Source: Halapricum hydrolyticum (GTDB lineage: Archaea; Halobacteriota; Halobacteria; Halobacteriales; Haloarculaceae). Taken from it: DNA of 43,954 nt. The notes below the pieces were generated by a model, which was given only the letters and a program-made list of their open reading frames with translations, was not told the origin of the DNA and did no database searches. Both the position numbers and the translations under genes were made by a program. Positions 8,757 to 16,768 of the stretch are shown piece by piece (position 1 is the stretch's first letter; each line of letters starts with the position of its first letter). The stretch spans positions 1-43,954 of the forward strand of contig JAOPKD010000024.1 of the NCBI GenBank assembly GCA_025517565.1. Reading direction: 5' to 3'.

Positions 8757-9518
8757 CTACCGTCGGACGACCTCAATCTCGTGGCCGTCGGGGTCCTTGG
8801 TGAACGCGTAGTTGTAATCACAGGACTCCGGATCGCGGTAGTCCTCGGCGTGGCGGCTCATTAGCATCTCCCAGTACCTCTCCAGGTCGGACTCGTCCGC
8901 GCGCACGGCCACGTGGCCCCAGGCGTCGCCGAACTCGTAGCTGCGGCCGTCGTGGTTGTAGGTCAACTCCATCGACATCGCCTCGTCGGGTGCGCCCTCG
9001 GGTTTGAGGAAGTACAGCGAGAAGCTGTCGTGCTCGCTACGGCGGAACATCTCGTAGTCCAGCTTGCGGGTGTACCAGCCGATGGACTCGTCGACGTCCT
9101 CGACGCGGATCATCGTGTGATCGATCGACCACTTCGCGCCGTAGTCGCGCTCGACGATCTCGATCTCGTGGCCGTCCGGGTCCTTGACGAAGGCGTACTG
9201 GCCGCCACAGGAGTCGGGATCGCGGTAGTCCTCGACGCCCTCGTCCATCAATTGCTCGTAGGCGTCGTAGACATCCTCGACGCGCACCGCGATGTGGCCC
9301 CAGGCGTCGCCGAACTCGTAGCTGCGGCCGTCGTGGTTGTAGGTCAACTCCAGCACTGCGCCGTCCTCGTGCATGTCTTCGGGCCCGAGAAAGGCGAGCG
9401 TAAAGGACGAGTGCTCGCTCTTTCGCTTCAGCTCCCAGTCGAGATGCTCGGTGTACCAGTCGATCGATTCTTCGAGATCTTCGACGCGGACCATCGTGTG
9501 GTCGAGAATACCGTCCAT
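8757..9518 (-). CDS. Two-domain glyoxalase-fold (VOC) protein, lactoylglutathione-lyase-like
   Basis: Metal-dependent vicinal-oxygen-chelate protein of 253 residues made of two homologous halves. Half one shows His7 (DHTM), Glu57 (LELTYNHDG), His75 (WGHIAV) and Glu120 (DPDGHEIEIVE); half two, from about residue 134, repeats the same set (DHTMIR, MELTYNHDG, WGHVAV, DPDGHEIEVV). So both halves keep the four metal ligands of glyoxalase I, as in fused two-site glyoxalases. A role in methylglyoxal detoxification is inferred; haloarchaea use gamma-glutamylcysteine instead of glutathione, so the true thiol adduct is unknown. The ATG at 9518 is chosen because the fold begins there; the track extension upstream has no family match. 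It lies 62 bases after the oxidase gene on the same strand. Confidence 0.85.
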   Translation of the reverse strand: MDGILDHTMVRVEDLEESIDWYTEHLDWELKRKSEHSSFTLAFLGPEDMHEDGAVLELTYNHDGRSYEFGDAWGHIAVRVEDVYDAYEQLMDEGVEDYRDPDSCGGQYAFVKDPDGHEIEIVERDYGAKWSIDHTMIRVEDVDESIGWYTRKLDYEMFRRSEHDSFSLYFLKPEGAPDEAMSMELTYNHDGRSYEFGDAWGHVAVRADESDLERYWEMLMSRHAEDYRDPESCDYNYAFTKDPDGHEIEVVRR

Positions 9519-9580
9519 GTACGAACGGTAGGCTGCAGTGTCGAAAAGCGTTCTGAAAGCGGTGACGCTGTCTTTTGCTC

Positions 9581-11005
9581 TCACGTTCTGGGGACGACGT
9601 TGATGTTCGTCCGGAACCGATTGTCCGGATCGTATCTCGTCTTCAGTTCGGCGAGTCGATCGTAGCTCTCGCCGTAGACCAGCTTCGCCCAGTCCTCGTC
9701 ATCCTGCTGTTCGTAACCGACGTAGCCCGGATACGCGTACTCGCCGCCGATGTCGCGCGCCTCACGCTCACGTCGTCGCACCCACTCGAGGTTCTGGTCG
9801 GTCGTCTCCGGGTCGACCCACTGCCCCTCGATGATGAGCAGGTACTCCTTGTCGGTCCAGGGTGCGGCCGTGTCGTGGTCGCCGTCTCCGATAGCGCCCC
9901 CCATCGGCCAGAGACCGATCCCGTCGAGTGGCGACGGCGCGTCGTCCGTTCCGGTCCGGACGAGTTCGAGGTGTTCGTCGGTCAACTCGTCGAGGAAGAC
10001 CGACCGCTGACTGTACAGGTGCCCGTCGGGGAACATCTCCGCGCCGAGCTCGTGCAACGCCATGTAGGGCATCTCCCCGGACATGTCCAGGATAGGATCC
10101 CCGAGAGACCGGTACGGCTCGAGCACCTGCGGGGCGTCGTCGGAATCGCCGAGATACGCTCCCATGATCGCGATCGACGGCTTCCCCTGCAGGTCCTCCG
10201 GGACGTCCGGCAACGGCGGGACGTGCGTGTTCAGCAACATGGTGCTGAGAGCGTCTGGAGCCGTGGTCGTCAACTCGCGGAAGCCCTCGAGCACTGCTTC
10301 GGCATCGTCGAGTGGATAGAAGACGCCGAGTGCCGGGACGACCGGTGACGTCTCGTACAGCTCGAACGTGAGTTCAGTGACGACGCCGAAGTTCGCGCCC
10401 GCGCCGCAGATTGCCCAGAACAGGTCCGGGTCGCTGTCGGGGCTGACAGTACGAACCGTTCCGTCGGCAGTGACGAGTTCGACTTCCCGGAGGGCGTCGA
10501 AACCGGCCCCGTGCTTGCGCCGCATCCAGCCGAGTCCGCCAGCGAGCGTCGATCCGGATATCCCGACCACGGACGCGCTCCCCGTAGGGAACGCGAGCCC
10601 GTGTTCGAGCGTCCGTTCGAGAGCCGCCCCGGCAGTCGCGCCGGCACCGACGGTGGCGCGCCGCGCGTCGCTGTCGACGTCCACGGCGGTGAGGTCCGCA
10701 AGGTCGACGACGAGTCCGTCCTCTACGAGGGCACTCCCGGTCTGGTGGTGGGCGTTCCCTCGAATCGATAGTTCGAGGCCGTGCTTGGCTGCGAACTCGA
10801 GGCTGGCCGCCACGTCATCGGCGTGCCGGACCCGGACGATGACTGCCGGATGCCTGTCCACGAGCCCGTTCCACACGTTGCGGGCGTCCTCGTACGCTTC
10901 GTGGTCCGGGAGGATCAGGTCGCCGCCGAGTCGCTCGTCGAACGTTTCGGCGTCTGCAGCTGGTCTCTCATTGATCGATCCGTTCGGTGATGCATCACCA
11001 CTCAT
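9581..11005 (-). CDS. FAD-linked oxidase with berberine-bridge (BBE) C-terminus
   Basis: Flavoprotein oxidase of the FAD_binding_4 plus BBE family, about 474 residues. The N-terminal FAD-binding region includes SIRGNAHHQTG, where a His normally forms the covalent bond to the flavin, and GISGSTLAGGLGWMRRKHG; the usual second anchoring Cys is absent, so single covalent attachment is expected. The C-terminal segment YPGYVGYEQQ...YDPDNRFRTNINVVP is the BBE domain. Substrates of this family are sugars, alkaloids or other alcohols; I cannot choose among them. No signal peptide is seen, so it is cytoplasmic. The start is ambiguous between ATG at 11005 and 11011; 11005 lies 28 bases after a TATA-like stretch (minus-strand CTATATCG, near 11033). 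Confidence 0.87.
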   Translation of the reverse strand: MSGDASPNGSINERPAADAETFDERLGGDLILPDHEAYEDARNVWNGLVDRHPAVIVRVRHADDVAASLEFAAKHGLELSIRGNAHHQTGSALVEDGLVVDLADLTAVDVDSDARRATVGAGATAGAALERTLEHGLAFPTGSASVVGISGSTLAGGLGWMRRKHGAGFDALREVELVTADGTVRTVSPDSDPDLFWAICGAGANFGVVTELTFELYETSPVVPALGVFYPLDDAEAVLEGFRELTTTAPDALSTMLLNTHVPPLPDVPEDLQGKPSIAIMGAYLGDSDDAPQVLEPYRSLGDPILDMSGEMPYMALHELGAEMFPDGHLYSQRSVFLDELTDEHLELVRTGTDDAPSPLDGIGLWPMGGAIGDGDHDTAAPWTDKEYLLIIEGQWVDPETTDQNLEWVRRREREARDIGGEYAYPGYVGYEQQDDEDWAKLVYGESYDRLAELKTRYDPDNRFRTNINVVPRT

Positions 11006-11069
11006 GATCATCACTGAACATAAAAGCGATATAGTGGTCAGGGAACGAGCAGAAAGTTCCGGTGCAGCG

Positions 11070-11516
11070 TCAGACCCGCACCTCGAAAAATACGCCTTTC
11101 AGATCCGGCCAGTACACCCACCAGACCAGCACGGTCGTCGTGATCGGCACGACCGGAATCGCGAGATACGCGGGACGGCCGCCCCAGCCGAGCGCGAACT
11201 GCAACTGCGTCAGCCCGACCAGCACCAGCAGTCCCGCCGTCAATCGGCGGTCTTCCAGATCCGCCAGTCCGAGCGCCGCCGAGACCAGCGCCAGACCGTA
11301 CAGGACGACGCCGAGCGGCCAGGCATAGACGTACTGGGGAAGTCCCCGCGTGTACACGAACAGGTACTCGTAGATCGTCACGACGCGCCAGGGCTCGCCC
11401 ACGCCGAGAAAGCCGAACGGGAAGAACAGCGTCGTCACACCGCCGGTCGTCACCACTGTCCAGGGGATCGCGCCGACGAGTGCAACCAGTAGCAACCGGC
11501 GACGCGGGTCAGTCAT
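11070..11516 (-). CDS. Small four-helix membrane protein, unknown function
   Basis: A 148-residue protein with about four hydrophobic segments: roughly residues 8-35, 55-85, 92-112 and 118-138. I recognise no catalytic motif; it resembles short haloarchaeal membrane proteins annotated only as conserved hypothetical (possibly the TIGR04206 group, unverified). The ATG at 11516 overlaps the stop codon of the upstream GTPase gene (TGATG), so the two are probably translationally coupled. A GTG immediately before is a less likely start. The C-terminal tail is short and charged. Confidence 0.75.
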   Translation of the reverse strand: MTDPRRRLLLVALVGAIPWTVVTTGGVTTLFFPFGFLGVGEPWRVVTIYEYLFVYTRGLPQYVYAWPLGVVLYGLALVSAALGLADLEDRRLTAGLLVLVGLTQLQFALGWGGRPAYLAIPVVPITTTVLVWWVYWPDLKGVFFEVRV

Positions 11517-12628
11517 CACCGGTTCACGACGATCCGAAGGACGTCTTCGTCGGCCAGTTCGTGGTCGCGGCCGACCTGCTGGTCGTCGTGTTTGGCGCTG
11601 GGACCGGACACGCGGGCGAACCGGAACCGCTCGTCGAAGCGGCCGCCGATCTTCTTGCAGGCGTCGCCGACGGTGTCGCCCTCGAACAGTATGAGCGGGT
11701 CCTCGTAGTCGACGCCGCGGCCGGGCTTGTCCATGTAGATCCGGACGAGTCCGAGTTCGTCGTAGATCCGCTCTTTCAGCGCGTCCAGCCCCTTTTCCTC
11801 GACGGCGCTGATGAAGACCGCCTCCTCGGGATCGATCCCGTGTTCGCGGAGGTTCTCGTCGACTGTCTCCTTGTAGTCGGGCTCGATGAGGTCGGCCTTG
11901 TTGACGGTCACGATCGAGGGCAGGTACTCGCGGTTGTCCATGATCCCGTCGATGAGACGGTCGATGTCGACCTGCTCGCCGATGGTGACGTCGGCGTTGA
12001 CGTAGCCGTGCTCGCGCAGGACGCTCTTGATCGTCTGCTCGTCGAGATCCAGATCGACCGAGGCGTTGACCGTGATCCCGTCCTTGTGCTTCTTGCGGAC
12101 CGAGACGTTCGGAGGTTCGGCGTCCAGACGGACCTTGTTCCGGTAAAGTTCCTCGCTGAGACGCTCGTACTGGTCGATCTCGAACACCGAGAGGACGAAC
12201 ACGATCAGGTCAGCCGTCCGGACGACCGACAGCACTTCTTTCCCGCCGCCGCGGCCGCCCGCGGCCCCTTCGATCAGTCCGGGCACGTCCAGCATCTGGA
12301 TGTTCGCGCCCTTGTACTGGAGCATGCCGGGGTTGACGTTCAGCGTGGTGAACTCGTACTCGCCGACCTCGCTGTCGGCGTTGGTCATCGCGTTGATCAG
12401 CGTGGACTTGCCGACGCTCGGAAAGCCGACCAGCGCGACGGTCGCGTCGCCGTGTTTCTCGACGGCGTACCCGGGGCCGCCGCCCGACCCCGACTGCTGG
12501 GTCTCGAGTTTGTCTTTCTTTTCGGCGAGCTTGGCCTTCAGACGGCCGATGTGCTCCTCGGTCGCCTTGTTGTAGGGCGTGTCGGCGATCTCCTGCTCGA
12601 GTTCTTCGATCTCCTCTTCGAGCCCCAT
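11516..12628 (-). CDS. drg: DRG-family GTP-binding protein
   Basis: Developmentally-regulated-GTP-binding (DRG/Rbg) protein of the Obg-HflX superfamily, a ribosome-associated GTPase. The 370-residue sequence has an N-terminal charged helical region, P-loop GFPSVGKST (68-76), switch II DVPGLIEGAAGGRGGG, the specificity motif NKAD near 240, and a C-terminal TGS domain (about 290-369). The start at 12628 (MGLEEEIEELEQEIADTPYNKAT) matches the family N-terminus; an upstream in-frame start adds six residues without conservation. A TTTTGAG box near 12652-12658 is about 27 bases upstream. It is divergent from the L11 gene, with about 150 bases between, and is coupled to a small membrane protein gene downstream. 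Confidence 0.94.
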   Translation of the reverse strand: MGLEEEIEELEQEIADTPYNKATEEHIGRLKAKLAEKKDKLETQQSGSGGGPGYAVEKHGDATVALVGFPSVGKSTLINAMTNADSEVGEYEFTTLNVNPGMLQYKGANIQMLDVPGLIEGAAGGRGGGKEVLSVVRTADLIVFVLSVFEIDQYERLSEELYRNKVRLDAEPPNVSVRKKHKDGITVNASVDLDLDEQTIKSVLREHGYVNADVTIGEQVDIDRLIDGIMDNREYLPSIVTVNKADLIEPDYKETVDENLREHGIDPEEAVFISAVEEKGLDALKERIYDELGLVRIYMDKPGRGVDYEDPLILFEGDTVGDACKKIGGRFDERFRFARVSGPSAKHDDQQVGRDHELADEDVLRIVVNR

Positions 12629-12751
12629 TACCGGGTAGTCCGCCACCGTCGCTCAAAAGGGCTTCCGTCCGCGGTCGCCACGTCGGCGGGCCGGATCGAT
12701 ACCGACACGATCGCCGTGGGCAGCCCTCGCACGCGGGACACGGAAAAGCAA

Positions 12752-12760
12752 TTCTTAAAC
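12752..12760 (+). promoter_or_regulatory. TATA-like box of rpl11
   Basis: TTCTTAAAC preceded by a purine-rich GGAAAAGCA stretch (candidate BRE), centred 27 bases before the L11 ATG at 12783. The arrangement suits a leaderless transcript. Confidence 0.5.
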
Positions 12761-12782
12761 CCGCGCCGACGGATTCTCGCAT

Positions 12783-13271
12783 ATGGCAGGCACAATCGAA
12801 GTTCTCGTTCCGGGTGGCCAGGCCGATCCTGGTCCGCCCCTCGGTCCCGAGCTCGGACCGACCCCGGTAGACGTGCAGGCAGTCGTCCAGGAGATCAACG
12901 ACCAGACCGAAGCCTTCGACGGCACCGAGGTCCCCGTCACCGTCGAATACGAAGACGACGGTTCCTTCGAGATCGAAGTCGGGGTCCCGCCGACGGCCGA
13001 ACTCATCAAGGACGAGGCCGGCTTCGAGACCGGCAGCGGCGAGCCCCAGGAGGAGTTCGTCGCCGATCTTTCCGTGGATCAGATCAAGCAGATCGCCGAG
13101 CAGAAACATCCCGACCTGCTCTCCTATGATCTCAAGGCCGCGGCCAAGGAGATCGTCGGCACGTGCACCTCGCTGGGTGTCACCATCGAGGGCAACAATC
13201 CGCGCGAGTTCAAAGAGCGGATCGACGACGGCGAGTACGACGACGTGTTTGCCGAAGAAACCGCCGCATAA
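12783..13271 (+). CDS. rpl11: Ribosomal protein L11 (uL11)
   Basis: Large-subunit ribosomal protein that binds the GTPase-associated region of 23S rRNA with the stalk. The 162-residue sequence starts MAGTIEVLVPGGQADPGPPLGPELGP, carrying the Pro-rich switch region of the N-terminal domain, and continues with the rRNA-binding C-terminal domain (KEIVGTCTSLGVTIEGNNP). The acidic C-terminal extension is typical of haloarchaeal L11. Often this gene is followed by L1-L10-L12, but here the next gene is cofD after 78 bases, with a terminator-like hairpin in between, so L11 may be transcribed alone. Confidence 0.97.
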   Translation: MAGTIEVLVPGGQADPGPPLGPELGPTPVDVQAVVQEINDQTEAFDGTEVPVTVEYEDDGSFEIEVGVPPTAELIKDEAGFETGSGEPQEEFVADLSVDQIKQIAEQKHPDLLSYDLKAAAKEIVGTCTSLGVTIEGNNPREFKERIDDGEYDDVFAEETAA

Positions 13272-13296
13272 GCGGCGTCGAGGCAAACGCACGAAA

Positions 13297-13329
13297 GGCG
13301 AGTCTTTCGAGGCGAAAGCCTTTCTCGCC
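13297..13329 (+). terminator. Nested hairpin after rpl11
   Basis: Outer arms GGCGAG (13297-13302) and CTCGCC (13324-13329) enclose an inner perfect stem CTTTCG/CGAAAG (13304-13309, 13313-13318) with a three-base loop, followed by CCTTT. It lies between the L11 stop and the cofD start, so it could terminate or attenuate read-through into cofD. Confidence 0.45.
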
Positions 13330-13349
13330 CGCCTCACCTGACATCGGAC

Positions 13350-14357
13350 ATGGTGACGTTTCTCTCGGGCGGGACGGGCACGCCCAAGTTGCTCGCGGGG
13401 GCTGACGCTGTCTTCGATCCCCGGGAGACGACCGTCGTCGCGAACACCGGTGACGACATCGAACTCGGGGGCCACCTCGTCTGCCCGGACGTGGATACGG
13501 TACTGTTCCTGGAAGGCGACGAGCTCGATCGGGAGACGTGGTGGGGGATCGACGGCGACACGGCCGAAACCCACGACAAACTCCACGCACTCGCCGACGC
13601 TGCTGGCCTCGACGCTGGCCCGCGGTATCTCCCCGACGAGCGCCAGATCGCCGGCCGCGAGATCGCGCGCTGGCGGCGCTTCTCGGCGGTCGCCGAGTTC
13701 ATGCACATCGGCGATCAGGACCGGTCGATCCACCTCACGCGGACGGGGTTGCTCGACGAAGGGCACACGCTCACCGAGGCGACGGCCGTCCTGGCCCAGG
13801 CGCTGGGCGTCGAACGGTCGATCCTGCCGATGAGCGACGACCCCGTGGCCACCCTCGTTCACACGCCGGCGGGCGTCCAGCACTTCCAGGAGTGGTGGGT
13901 CGGCCGTGGCGGGGAGCCGCCGGTCGAGACCGTCGAGTTCCGCGGGGCCGAGACAGCCGCTCCGACCGACGCCGTGCTGGAGGCGCTCGACGCGCCGGTC
14001 GTGATCGGCCCCTCGAACCCCGTCACGAGCATCGGCCCCATGCTCGCGATGGACGGGTTCCGCGACGCGCTCGAGTCGACGCCGGTCGTGGCCGTCTCGC
14101 CGTTCGTTGAAGACCGGGTGTTCTCCGGCCCGGCCGCGAAGCTGATGGCCGCCACCGGTCGCGATCCCTCGACGGCGGGGATGGCCGACGCCTATCCCTT
14201 CGCGGACGCGTTCGTCCTCGACAGCGACGACGGGACCGACCTCGATCGGCCGGTCGCCCGCACCGATACCGCGATGGACACTGAAGCCGACGCCGAGCGG
14301 GTCGCCCGGACGGTCGAACGGGCGCTCTCGGAGCTCGGAGTGGAGGTGTCGTCGTGA
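13350..14357 (+). CDS. cofD: 2-phospho-L-lactate transferase CofD (coenzyme F420 synthesis)
   Basis: Transfers the phospholactate (or related) group from an activated guanosyl donor to the deazaflavin Fo, giving F420-0. The 335-residue protein starts [18 protein letters not shown], the nucleotide-binding loop of CofD, followed by [22 protein letters not shown] and later [16 protein letters not shown] and [14 protein letters not shown], all typical of the family. Its last bases overlap the GTG start of the CitG-like gene, so the two are translationally coupled. The first ATG after the L11 terminator is the start. Haloarchaea use F420 in redox enzymes and photolyase, so the function is expected here. 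Confidence 0.95.
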   Translation: MVTFLSGGTGTPKLLAGADAVFDPRETTVVANTGDDIELGGHLVCPDVDTVLFLEGDELDRETWWGIDGDTAETHDKLHALADAAGLDAGPRYLPDERQIAGREIARWRRFSAVAEFMHIGDQDRSIHLTRTGLLDEGHTLTEATAVLAQALGVERSILPMSDDPVATLVHTPAGVQHFQEWWVGRGGEPPVETVEFRGAETAAPTDAVLEALDAPVVIGPSNPVTSIGPMLAMDGFRDALESTPVVAVSPFVEDRVFSGPAAKLMAATGRDPSTAGMADAYPFADAFVLDSDDGTDLDRPVARTDTAMDTEADAERVARTVERALSELGVEVSS

Positions 14358-15193
14358 GATCGATCGTCGACAACGCCGAACTGGCGCTGCTGCTCGAAGT
14401 CGCCGGGACGCCAAAGCCCGGCAACGTCGACCGCGAGCGGGAGTACGACGACCTCCGGTTCGAGCACTTCCTCGCCGGCGCGGTCGGCGCACGGGCGGGG
14501 CTCGAACTTGCGGCCGATCCCGACGGCCCCCCGATCGGCGAAGCCTTCGAGCGAGCCGTCGAGGGAATGAGCGACCAGCGTGGGGGGAACACGCAGTTCG
14601 GCGCGCTGTTGCTTCTCGTGCCACTTGTGCGCGCGGCAGCGCGCGACGATCTCTCGCCGTCGGGTGCACGCGAGGTCGCCGAATCGACGACTGTCACCGA
14701 CGCGGCGGGCTTCTACCGGGCGTTCGAGCACGTCGACGTTTCCGTCGACGACCCGCCCGCGGACCTTGACGATCTCGACGTCCGGCGGGGCAGCGACGCC
14801 GTGCCGGCGTTGCACGCGCGCGGACTGGCGCTCGACGCCGTGATGGAACGGTCGGCCGACCGCGACGGCGTCGCCCGCGAATGGGTCGAAGGGTTCCCGC
14901 GGAGTTTCCACGCCGCCGAGCGGCTAGGGGACCTGGAGGGGCCGGTCCCGGATCGCGCGGCGCAGGTTTTTCTCGAACTGCTGTCCGACGAACCCGACAC
15001 GTTCGTTGCGATCAATCACGACGAGACGACGGCCGAGCGCGTCAGCGCCCGCGCACGGGCCGTCCTCGAGGGCGACGGGGACGCCGACGCGCTGGCCGAG
15101 GACCTGATCGATCGAGAGATCAATCCCGGAACGACGGCCGATATCGTCGCGGCGGGGCTGTTCGTCGCACTTGAGCGGGGGCTGGACGTATGA
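14354..15193 (+). CDS. CitG-like triphosphoribosyl-dephospho-CoA synthase family protein
   Basis: Protein of 279 residues of the CitG/MdcB family, which in bacteria makes the triphosphoribosyl-dephospho-CoA prosthetic-group precursor of citrate or malonate lyase. Family features: [12 protein letters not shown] near the N-terminus, FEHFLAGA, and later [16 protein letters not shown] and the [17 protein letters not shown] end. Neither citrate lyase nor malonate decarboxylase genes are near, and the gene is locked between cofD (GTGA overlap) and the DUF447 gene (ATGA overlap), so a different phosphoribosyl-transfer role in cofactor synthesis is likely (inference). The start is GTG at 14354; no ATG is available close by. 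Confidence 0.85.
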   Translation: MRSIVDNAELALLLEVAGTPKPGNVDREREYDDLRFEHFLAGAVGARAGLELAADPDGPPIGEAFERAVEGMSDQRGGNTQFGALLLLVPLVRAAARDDLSPSGAREVAESTTVTDAAGFYRAFEHVDVSVDDPPADLDDLDVRRGSDAVPALHARGLALDAVMERSADRDGVAREWVEGFPRSFHAAERLGDLEGPVPDRAAQVFLELLSDEPDTFVAINHDETTAERVSARARAVLEGDGDADALAEDLIDREINPGTTADIVAAGLFVALERGLDV

Positions 15194-15771
15194 GCGACGA
15201 CCACGACGGGGCGCAGTGGGCGGTCGAACTCCGCGGCGTCACGGAATCGGTCGTCACGACGCGCGGGCCGAACGGCCGCTGGAACGTCGCCGCACTGGGG
15301 CTGCACGCGGGCGATCCGGTGACGGCTCGAACCTGGGGGCGGACGCGCACTCGCCGGAACTTCGAGGCGCGCGGCCGGGGGTACGTCCAGTTCGCGCCCG
15401 ATCCGGTTGCCTTCGCCGAAGCGGCGCTGACGATCCGCGAAGAGAGCGATCCGATCCTCGACAGCACCGATGCCTGGGTCGAGATCGAACCCGAACGGCG
15501 CGCAAGCGGGACCGAGGGCGGCACGGAGTGGGTCGACTGGGAACTCCACCCGGTCGAGAGCCAGGTCGTGCGCCAGGGCGTCCGGACGACCAATCGCGGG
15601 TATTACGCCGTCATCGAGGCGACGGTCGCAGCGTCCCGACTCGGCGTCGAGACTTACGACCAGGGTCGGCTCCGGGAGCGACTCGACTATTTCGAGGGCG
15701 TCGTCGAGACCTGCGGTGGCGAACACGAGCACGAGGCGTTCGAGATCGTCCGCGCGAATGCCGACTGGTGA
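15190..15771 (+). CDS. DUF447 family protein (flavin-reductase-like fold)
   Basis: A 193-residue protein that I match to DUF447 (PF04289) by its opening VELRGVTESVVTTRGPNGRWNVAALGL and the NRGYYAVIEATVAASRL segment. The family is archaeal, with members in some bacterial methylotrophs, and is thought to have a split-barrel flavin-binding fold; the biochemical role is not known to me. Its ATG overlaps the stop codon of the CitG-like gene (ATGA), so it is the last cistron of the cofD operon. The start is fixed by that overlap. A redox step or a chaperone-like step in a cofactor pathway is possible, but this is inference from the neighbours. Confidence 0.82.
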   Translation: MSDDHDGAQWAVELRGVTESVVTTRGPNGRWNVAALGLHAGDPVTARTWGRTRTRRNFEARGRGYVQFAPDPVAFAEAALTIREESDPILDSTDAWVEIEPERRASGTEGGTEWVDWELHPVESQVVRQGVRTTNRGYYAVIEATVAASRLGVETYDQGRLRERLDYFEGVVETCGGEHEHEAFEIVRANADW

Positions 15772-15828
15772 CGCCGTCTTTCTCGTGTCGGAGTGGTAGT
15801 CCTCGTCAGACCAGTGTCGCTTCGAATC

Positions 15829-15837
15829 CTTTTTGAG
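15829..15837 (+). promoter_or_regulatory. TATA-like box of rps17e
   Basis: CTTTTTGAG centred 28 bases before the ATG at 15862. It shows that S17e has its own promoter even though the cofD operon ends only 90 bases upstream. Confidence 0.45.
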
Positions 15838-15861
15838 CACTGTCCGGCTACGTGGGCCCAC

Positions 15862-16053
15862 ATGGCGATCAAACCGGCCTACGTCAAGAAGACGGCAACG
15901 ATCCTGATGGAGAAGTATCCCGACGCCTTCGGCTCGGACTTCGAGCACAACAAAGAGGTCGTTTCGGAACTGACCAACATCGAGTCGAAGGGCGTTCGCA
16001 ACCGGATTGCTGGCTACGTCACGCGAAAACAGAACCGGCCCGTCGAGGCCTGA
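15862..16053 (+). CDS. rps17e: Ribosomal protein S17e (eS17)
   Basis: Small-subunit ribosomal protein found in archaea and eukaryotes. The 63-residue sequence [20 protein letters not shown]...[14 protein letters not shown] matches the family over its full length. The ATG at 15862 is the true start; the in-frame extension upstream is unconserved and would cover the promoter. It converges with the ABC transporter genes, with 8 bases between stops. Confidence 0.96.
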   Translation: MAIKPAYVKKTATILMEKYPDAFGSDFEHNKEVVSELTNIESKGVRNRIAGYVTRKQNRPVEA

Positions 16054-16061
16054 TCTCCGAT

Positions 16062-16766
16062 CTATCCGCTGGTCTCTGTCTCCTTGCCACTCTCCGCGAT
16101 GGCCTCGCGATAGACGCGCCTGATTGTCTCGGTTCCGTCGATCTCCTCGCGTCGGCCGTCGAGAACGATCTCCCCCTCGTGCATGACGGTCAGCCGATCG
16201 AGCACCGGCGCAAGCGCGTCGATCCGATGGCTCGACACGACGACGGCGTTGCCCTCGGCCGCGTACCCCTCGAGGAACTCGAGTAGCGATTCGCGCGTCA
16301 CGTCGTCGAGATCGGCCAGCGGCTCGTCCAGCAGCAGGAAGTCGGGCGACTTCAACAGTCCGAGCGTCAGATCGAGTTGCTTGCTGTACCCGCCCGACAG
16401 CTCGCCGGCCCGGCGGTGAAACACCCGCGACAGCTTGAACACTTCGACGACCTCTTTGACCCACTCGATGTCGGGATCGCCGGCCAGCGCGCGGAACACG
16501 TCGAGGTTCTCCCGCACGGTGAGGTCGTCATAGAAGGCCGGCTCCTGAAAGCTCGCGCCGATTCGATCACTCGCGGGGCGGACGACCCTCCCTTCAGTCG
16601 GACGGACCAGTCCGAGCAAGACGCCGAGCAGCGTCGACTTGCCCGAGCCGTTCGGCCCGGCCAGACAGTGCACGACGCCGGGCTCGATCGACAGGTCGAC
16701 GCCGTCGACGGCGACGACCGGGCCGTAATCTTTCGTCAGGTTCTCGACGGCGAATCGCTCTGTCAT
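16062..16766 (-). CDS. ABC transporter ATP-binding protein
   Basis: ATPase subunit of an ABC-2 type exporter, 234 residues. Visible motifs: Walker A GPNGSGKST (37-45), Q-loop at GASFQEPAFYDDLTV, signature LSGGYSKQLDL, Walker B FLLLDEPLADLD and switch His in VVSSHRIDAL. It acts at the inner face of the membrane with the permease encoded just upstream. The ATG at 16766 lies 2 bases after the permease stop codon, so the pair is co-translated. A TTG two codons earlier overlaps the permease end and is less likely. The transported substrate cannot be deduced; this class moves drugs, copper-maturation factors or lipids. Confidence 0.93.
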   Translation of the reverse strand: MTERFAVENLTKDYGPVVAVDGVDLSIEPGVVHCLAGPNGSGKSTLLGVLLGLVRPTEGRVVRPASDRIGASFQEPAFYDDLTVRENLDVFRALAGDPDIEWVKEVVEVFKLSRVFHRRAGELSGGYSKQLDLTLGLLKSPDFLLLDEPLADLDDVTRESLLEFLEGYAAEGNAVVVSSHRIDALAPVLDRLTVMHEGEIVLDGRREEIDGTETIRRVYREAIAESGKETETSG

Positions 16767-16768
16767 GG

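Noticed and set aside
8342..8821. 159-residue frame in the repeat-rich region
   Set aside because: Encodes repetitive Arg/Glu/Ser peptides formed by the tandem repeats; other frames there look similar.
12210..14669. Long antisense frame across L11, cofD and the CitG-like gene
   Set aside because: It crosses three well-supported genes on the other strand and has low-complexity Arg-rich sequence.
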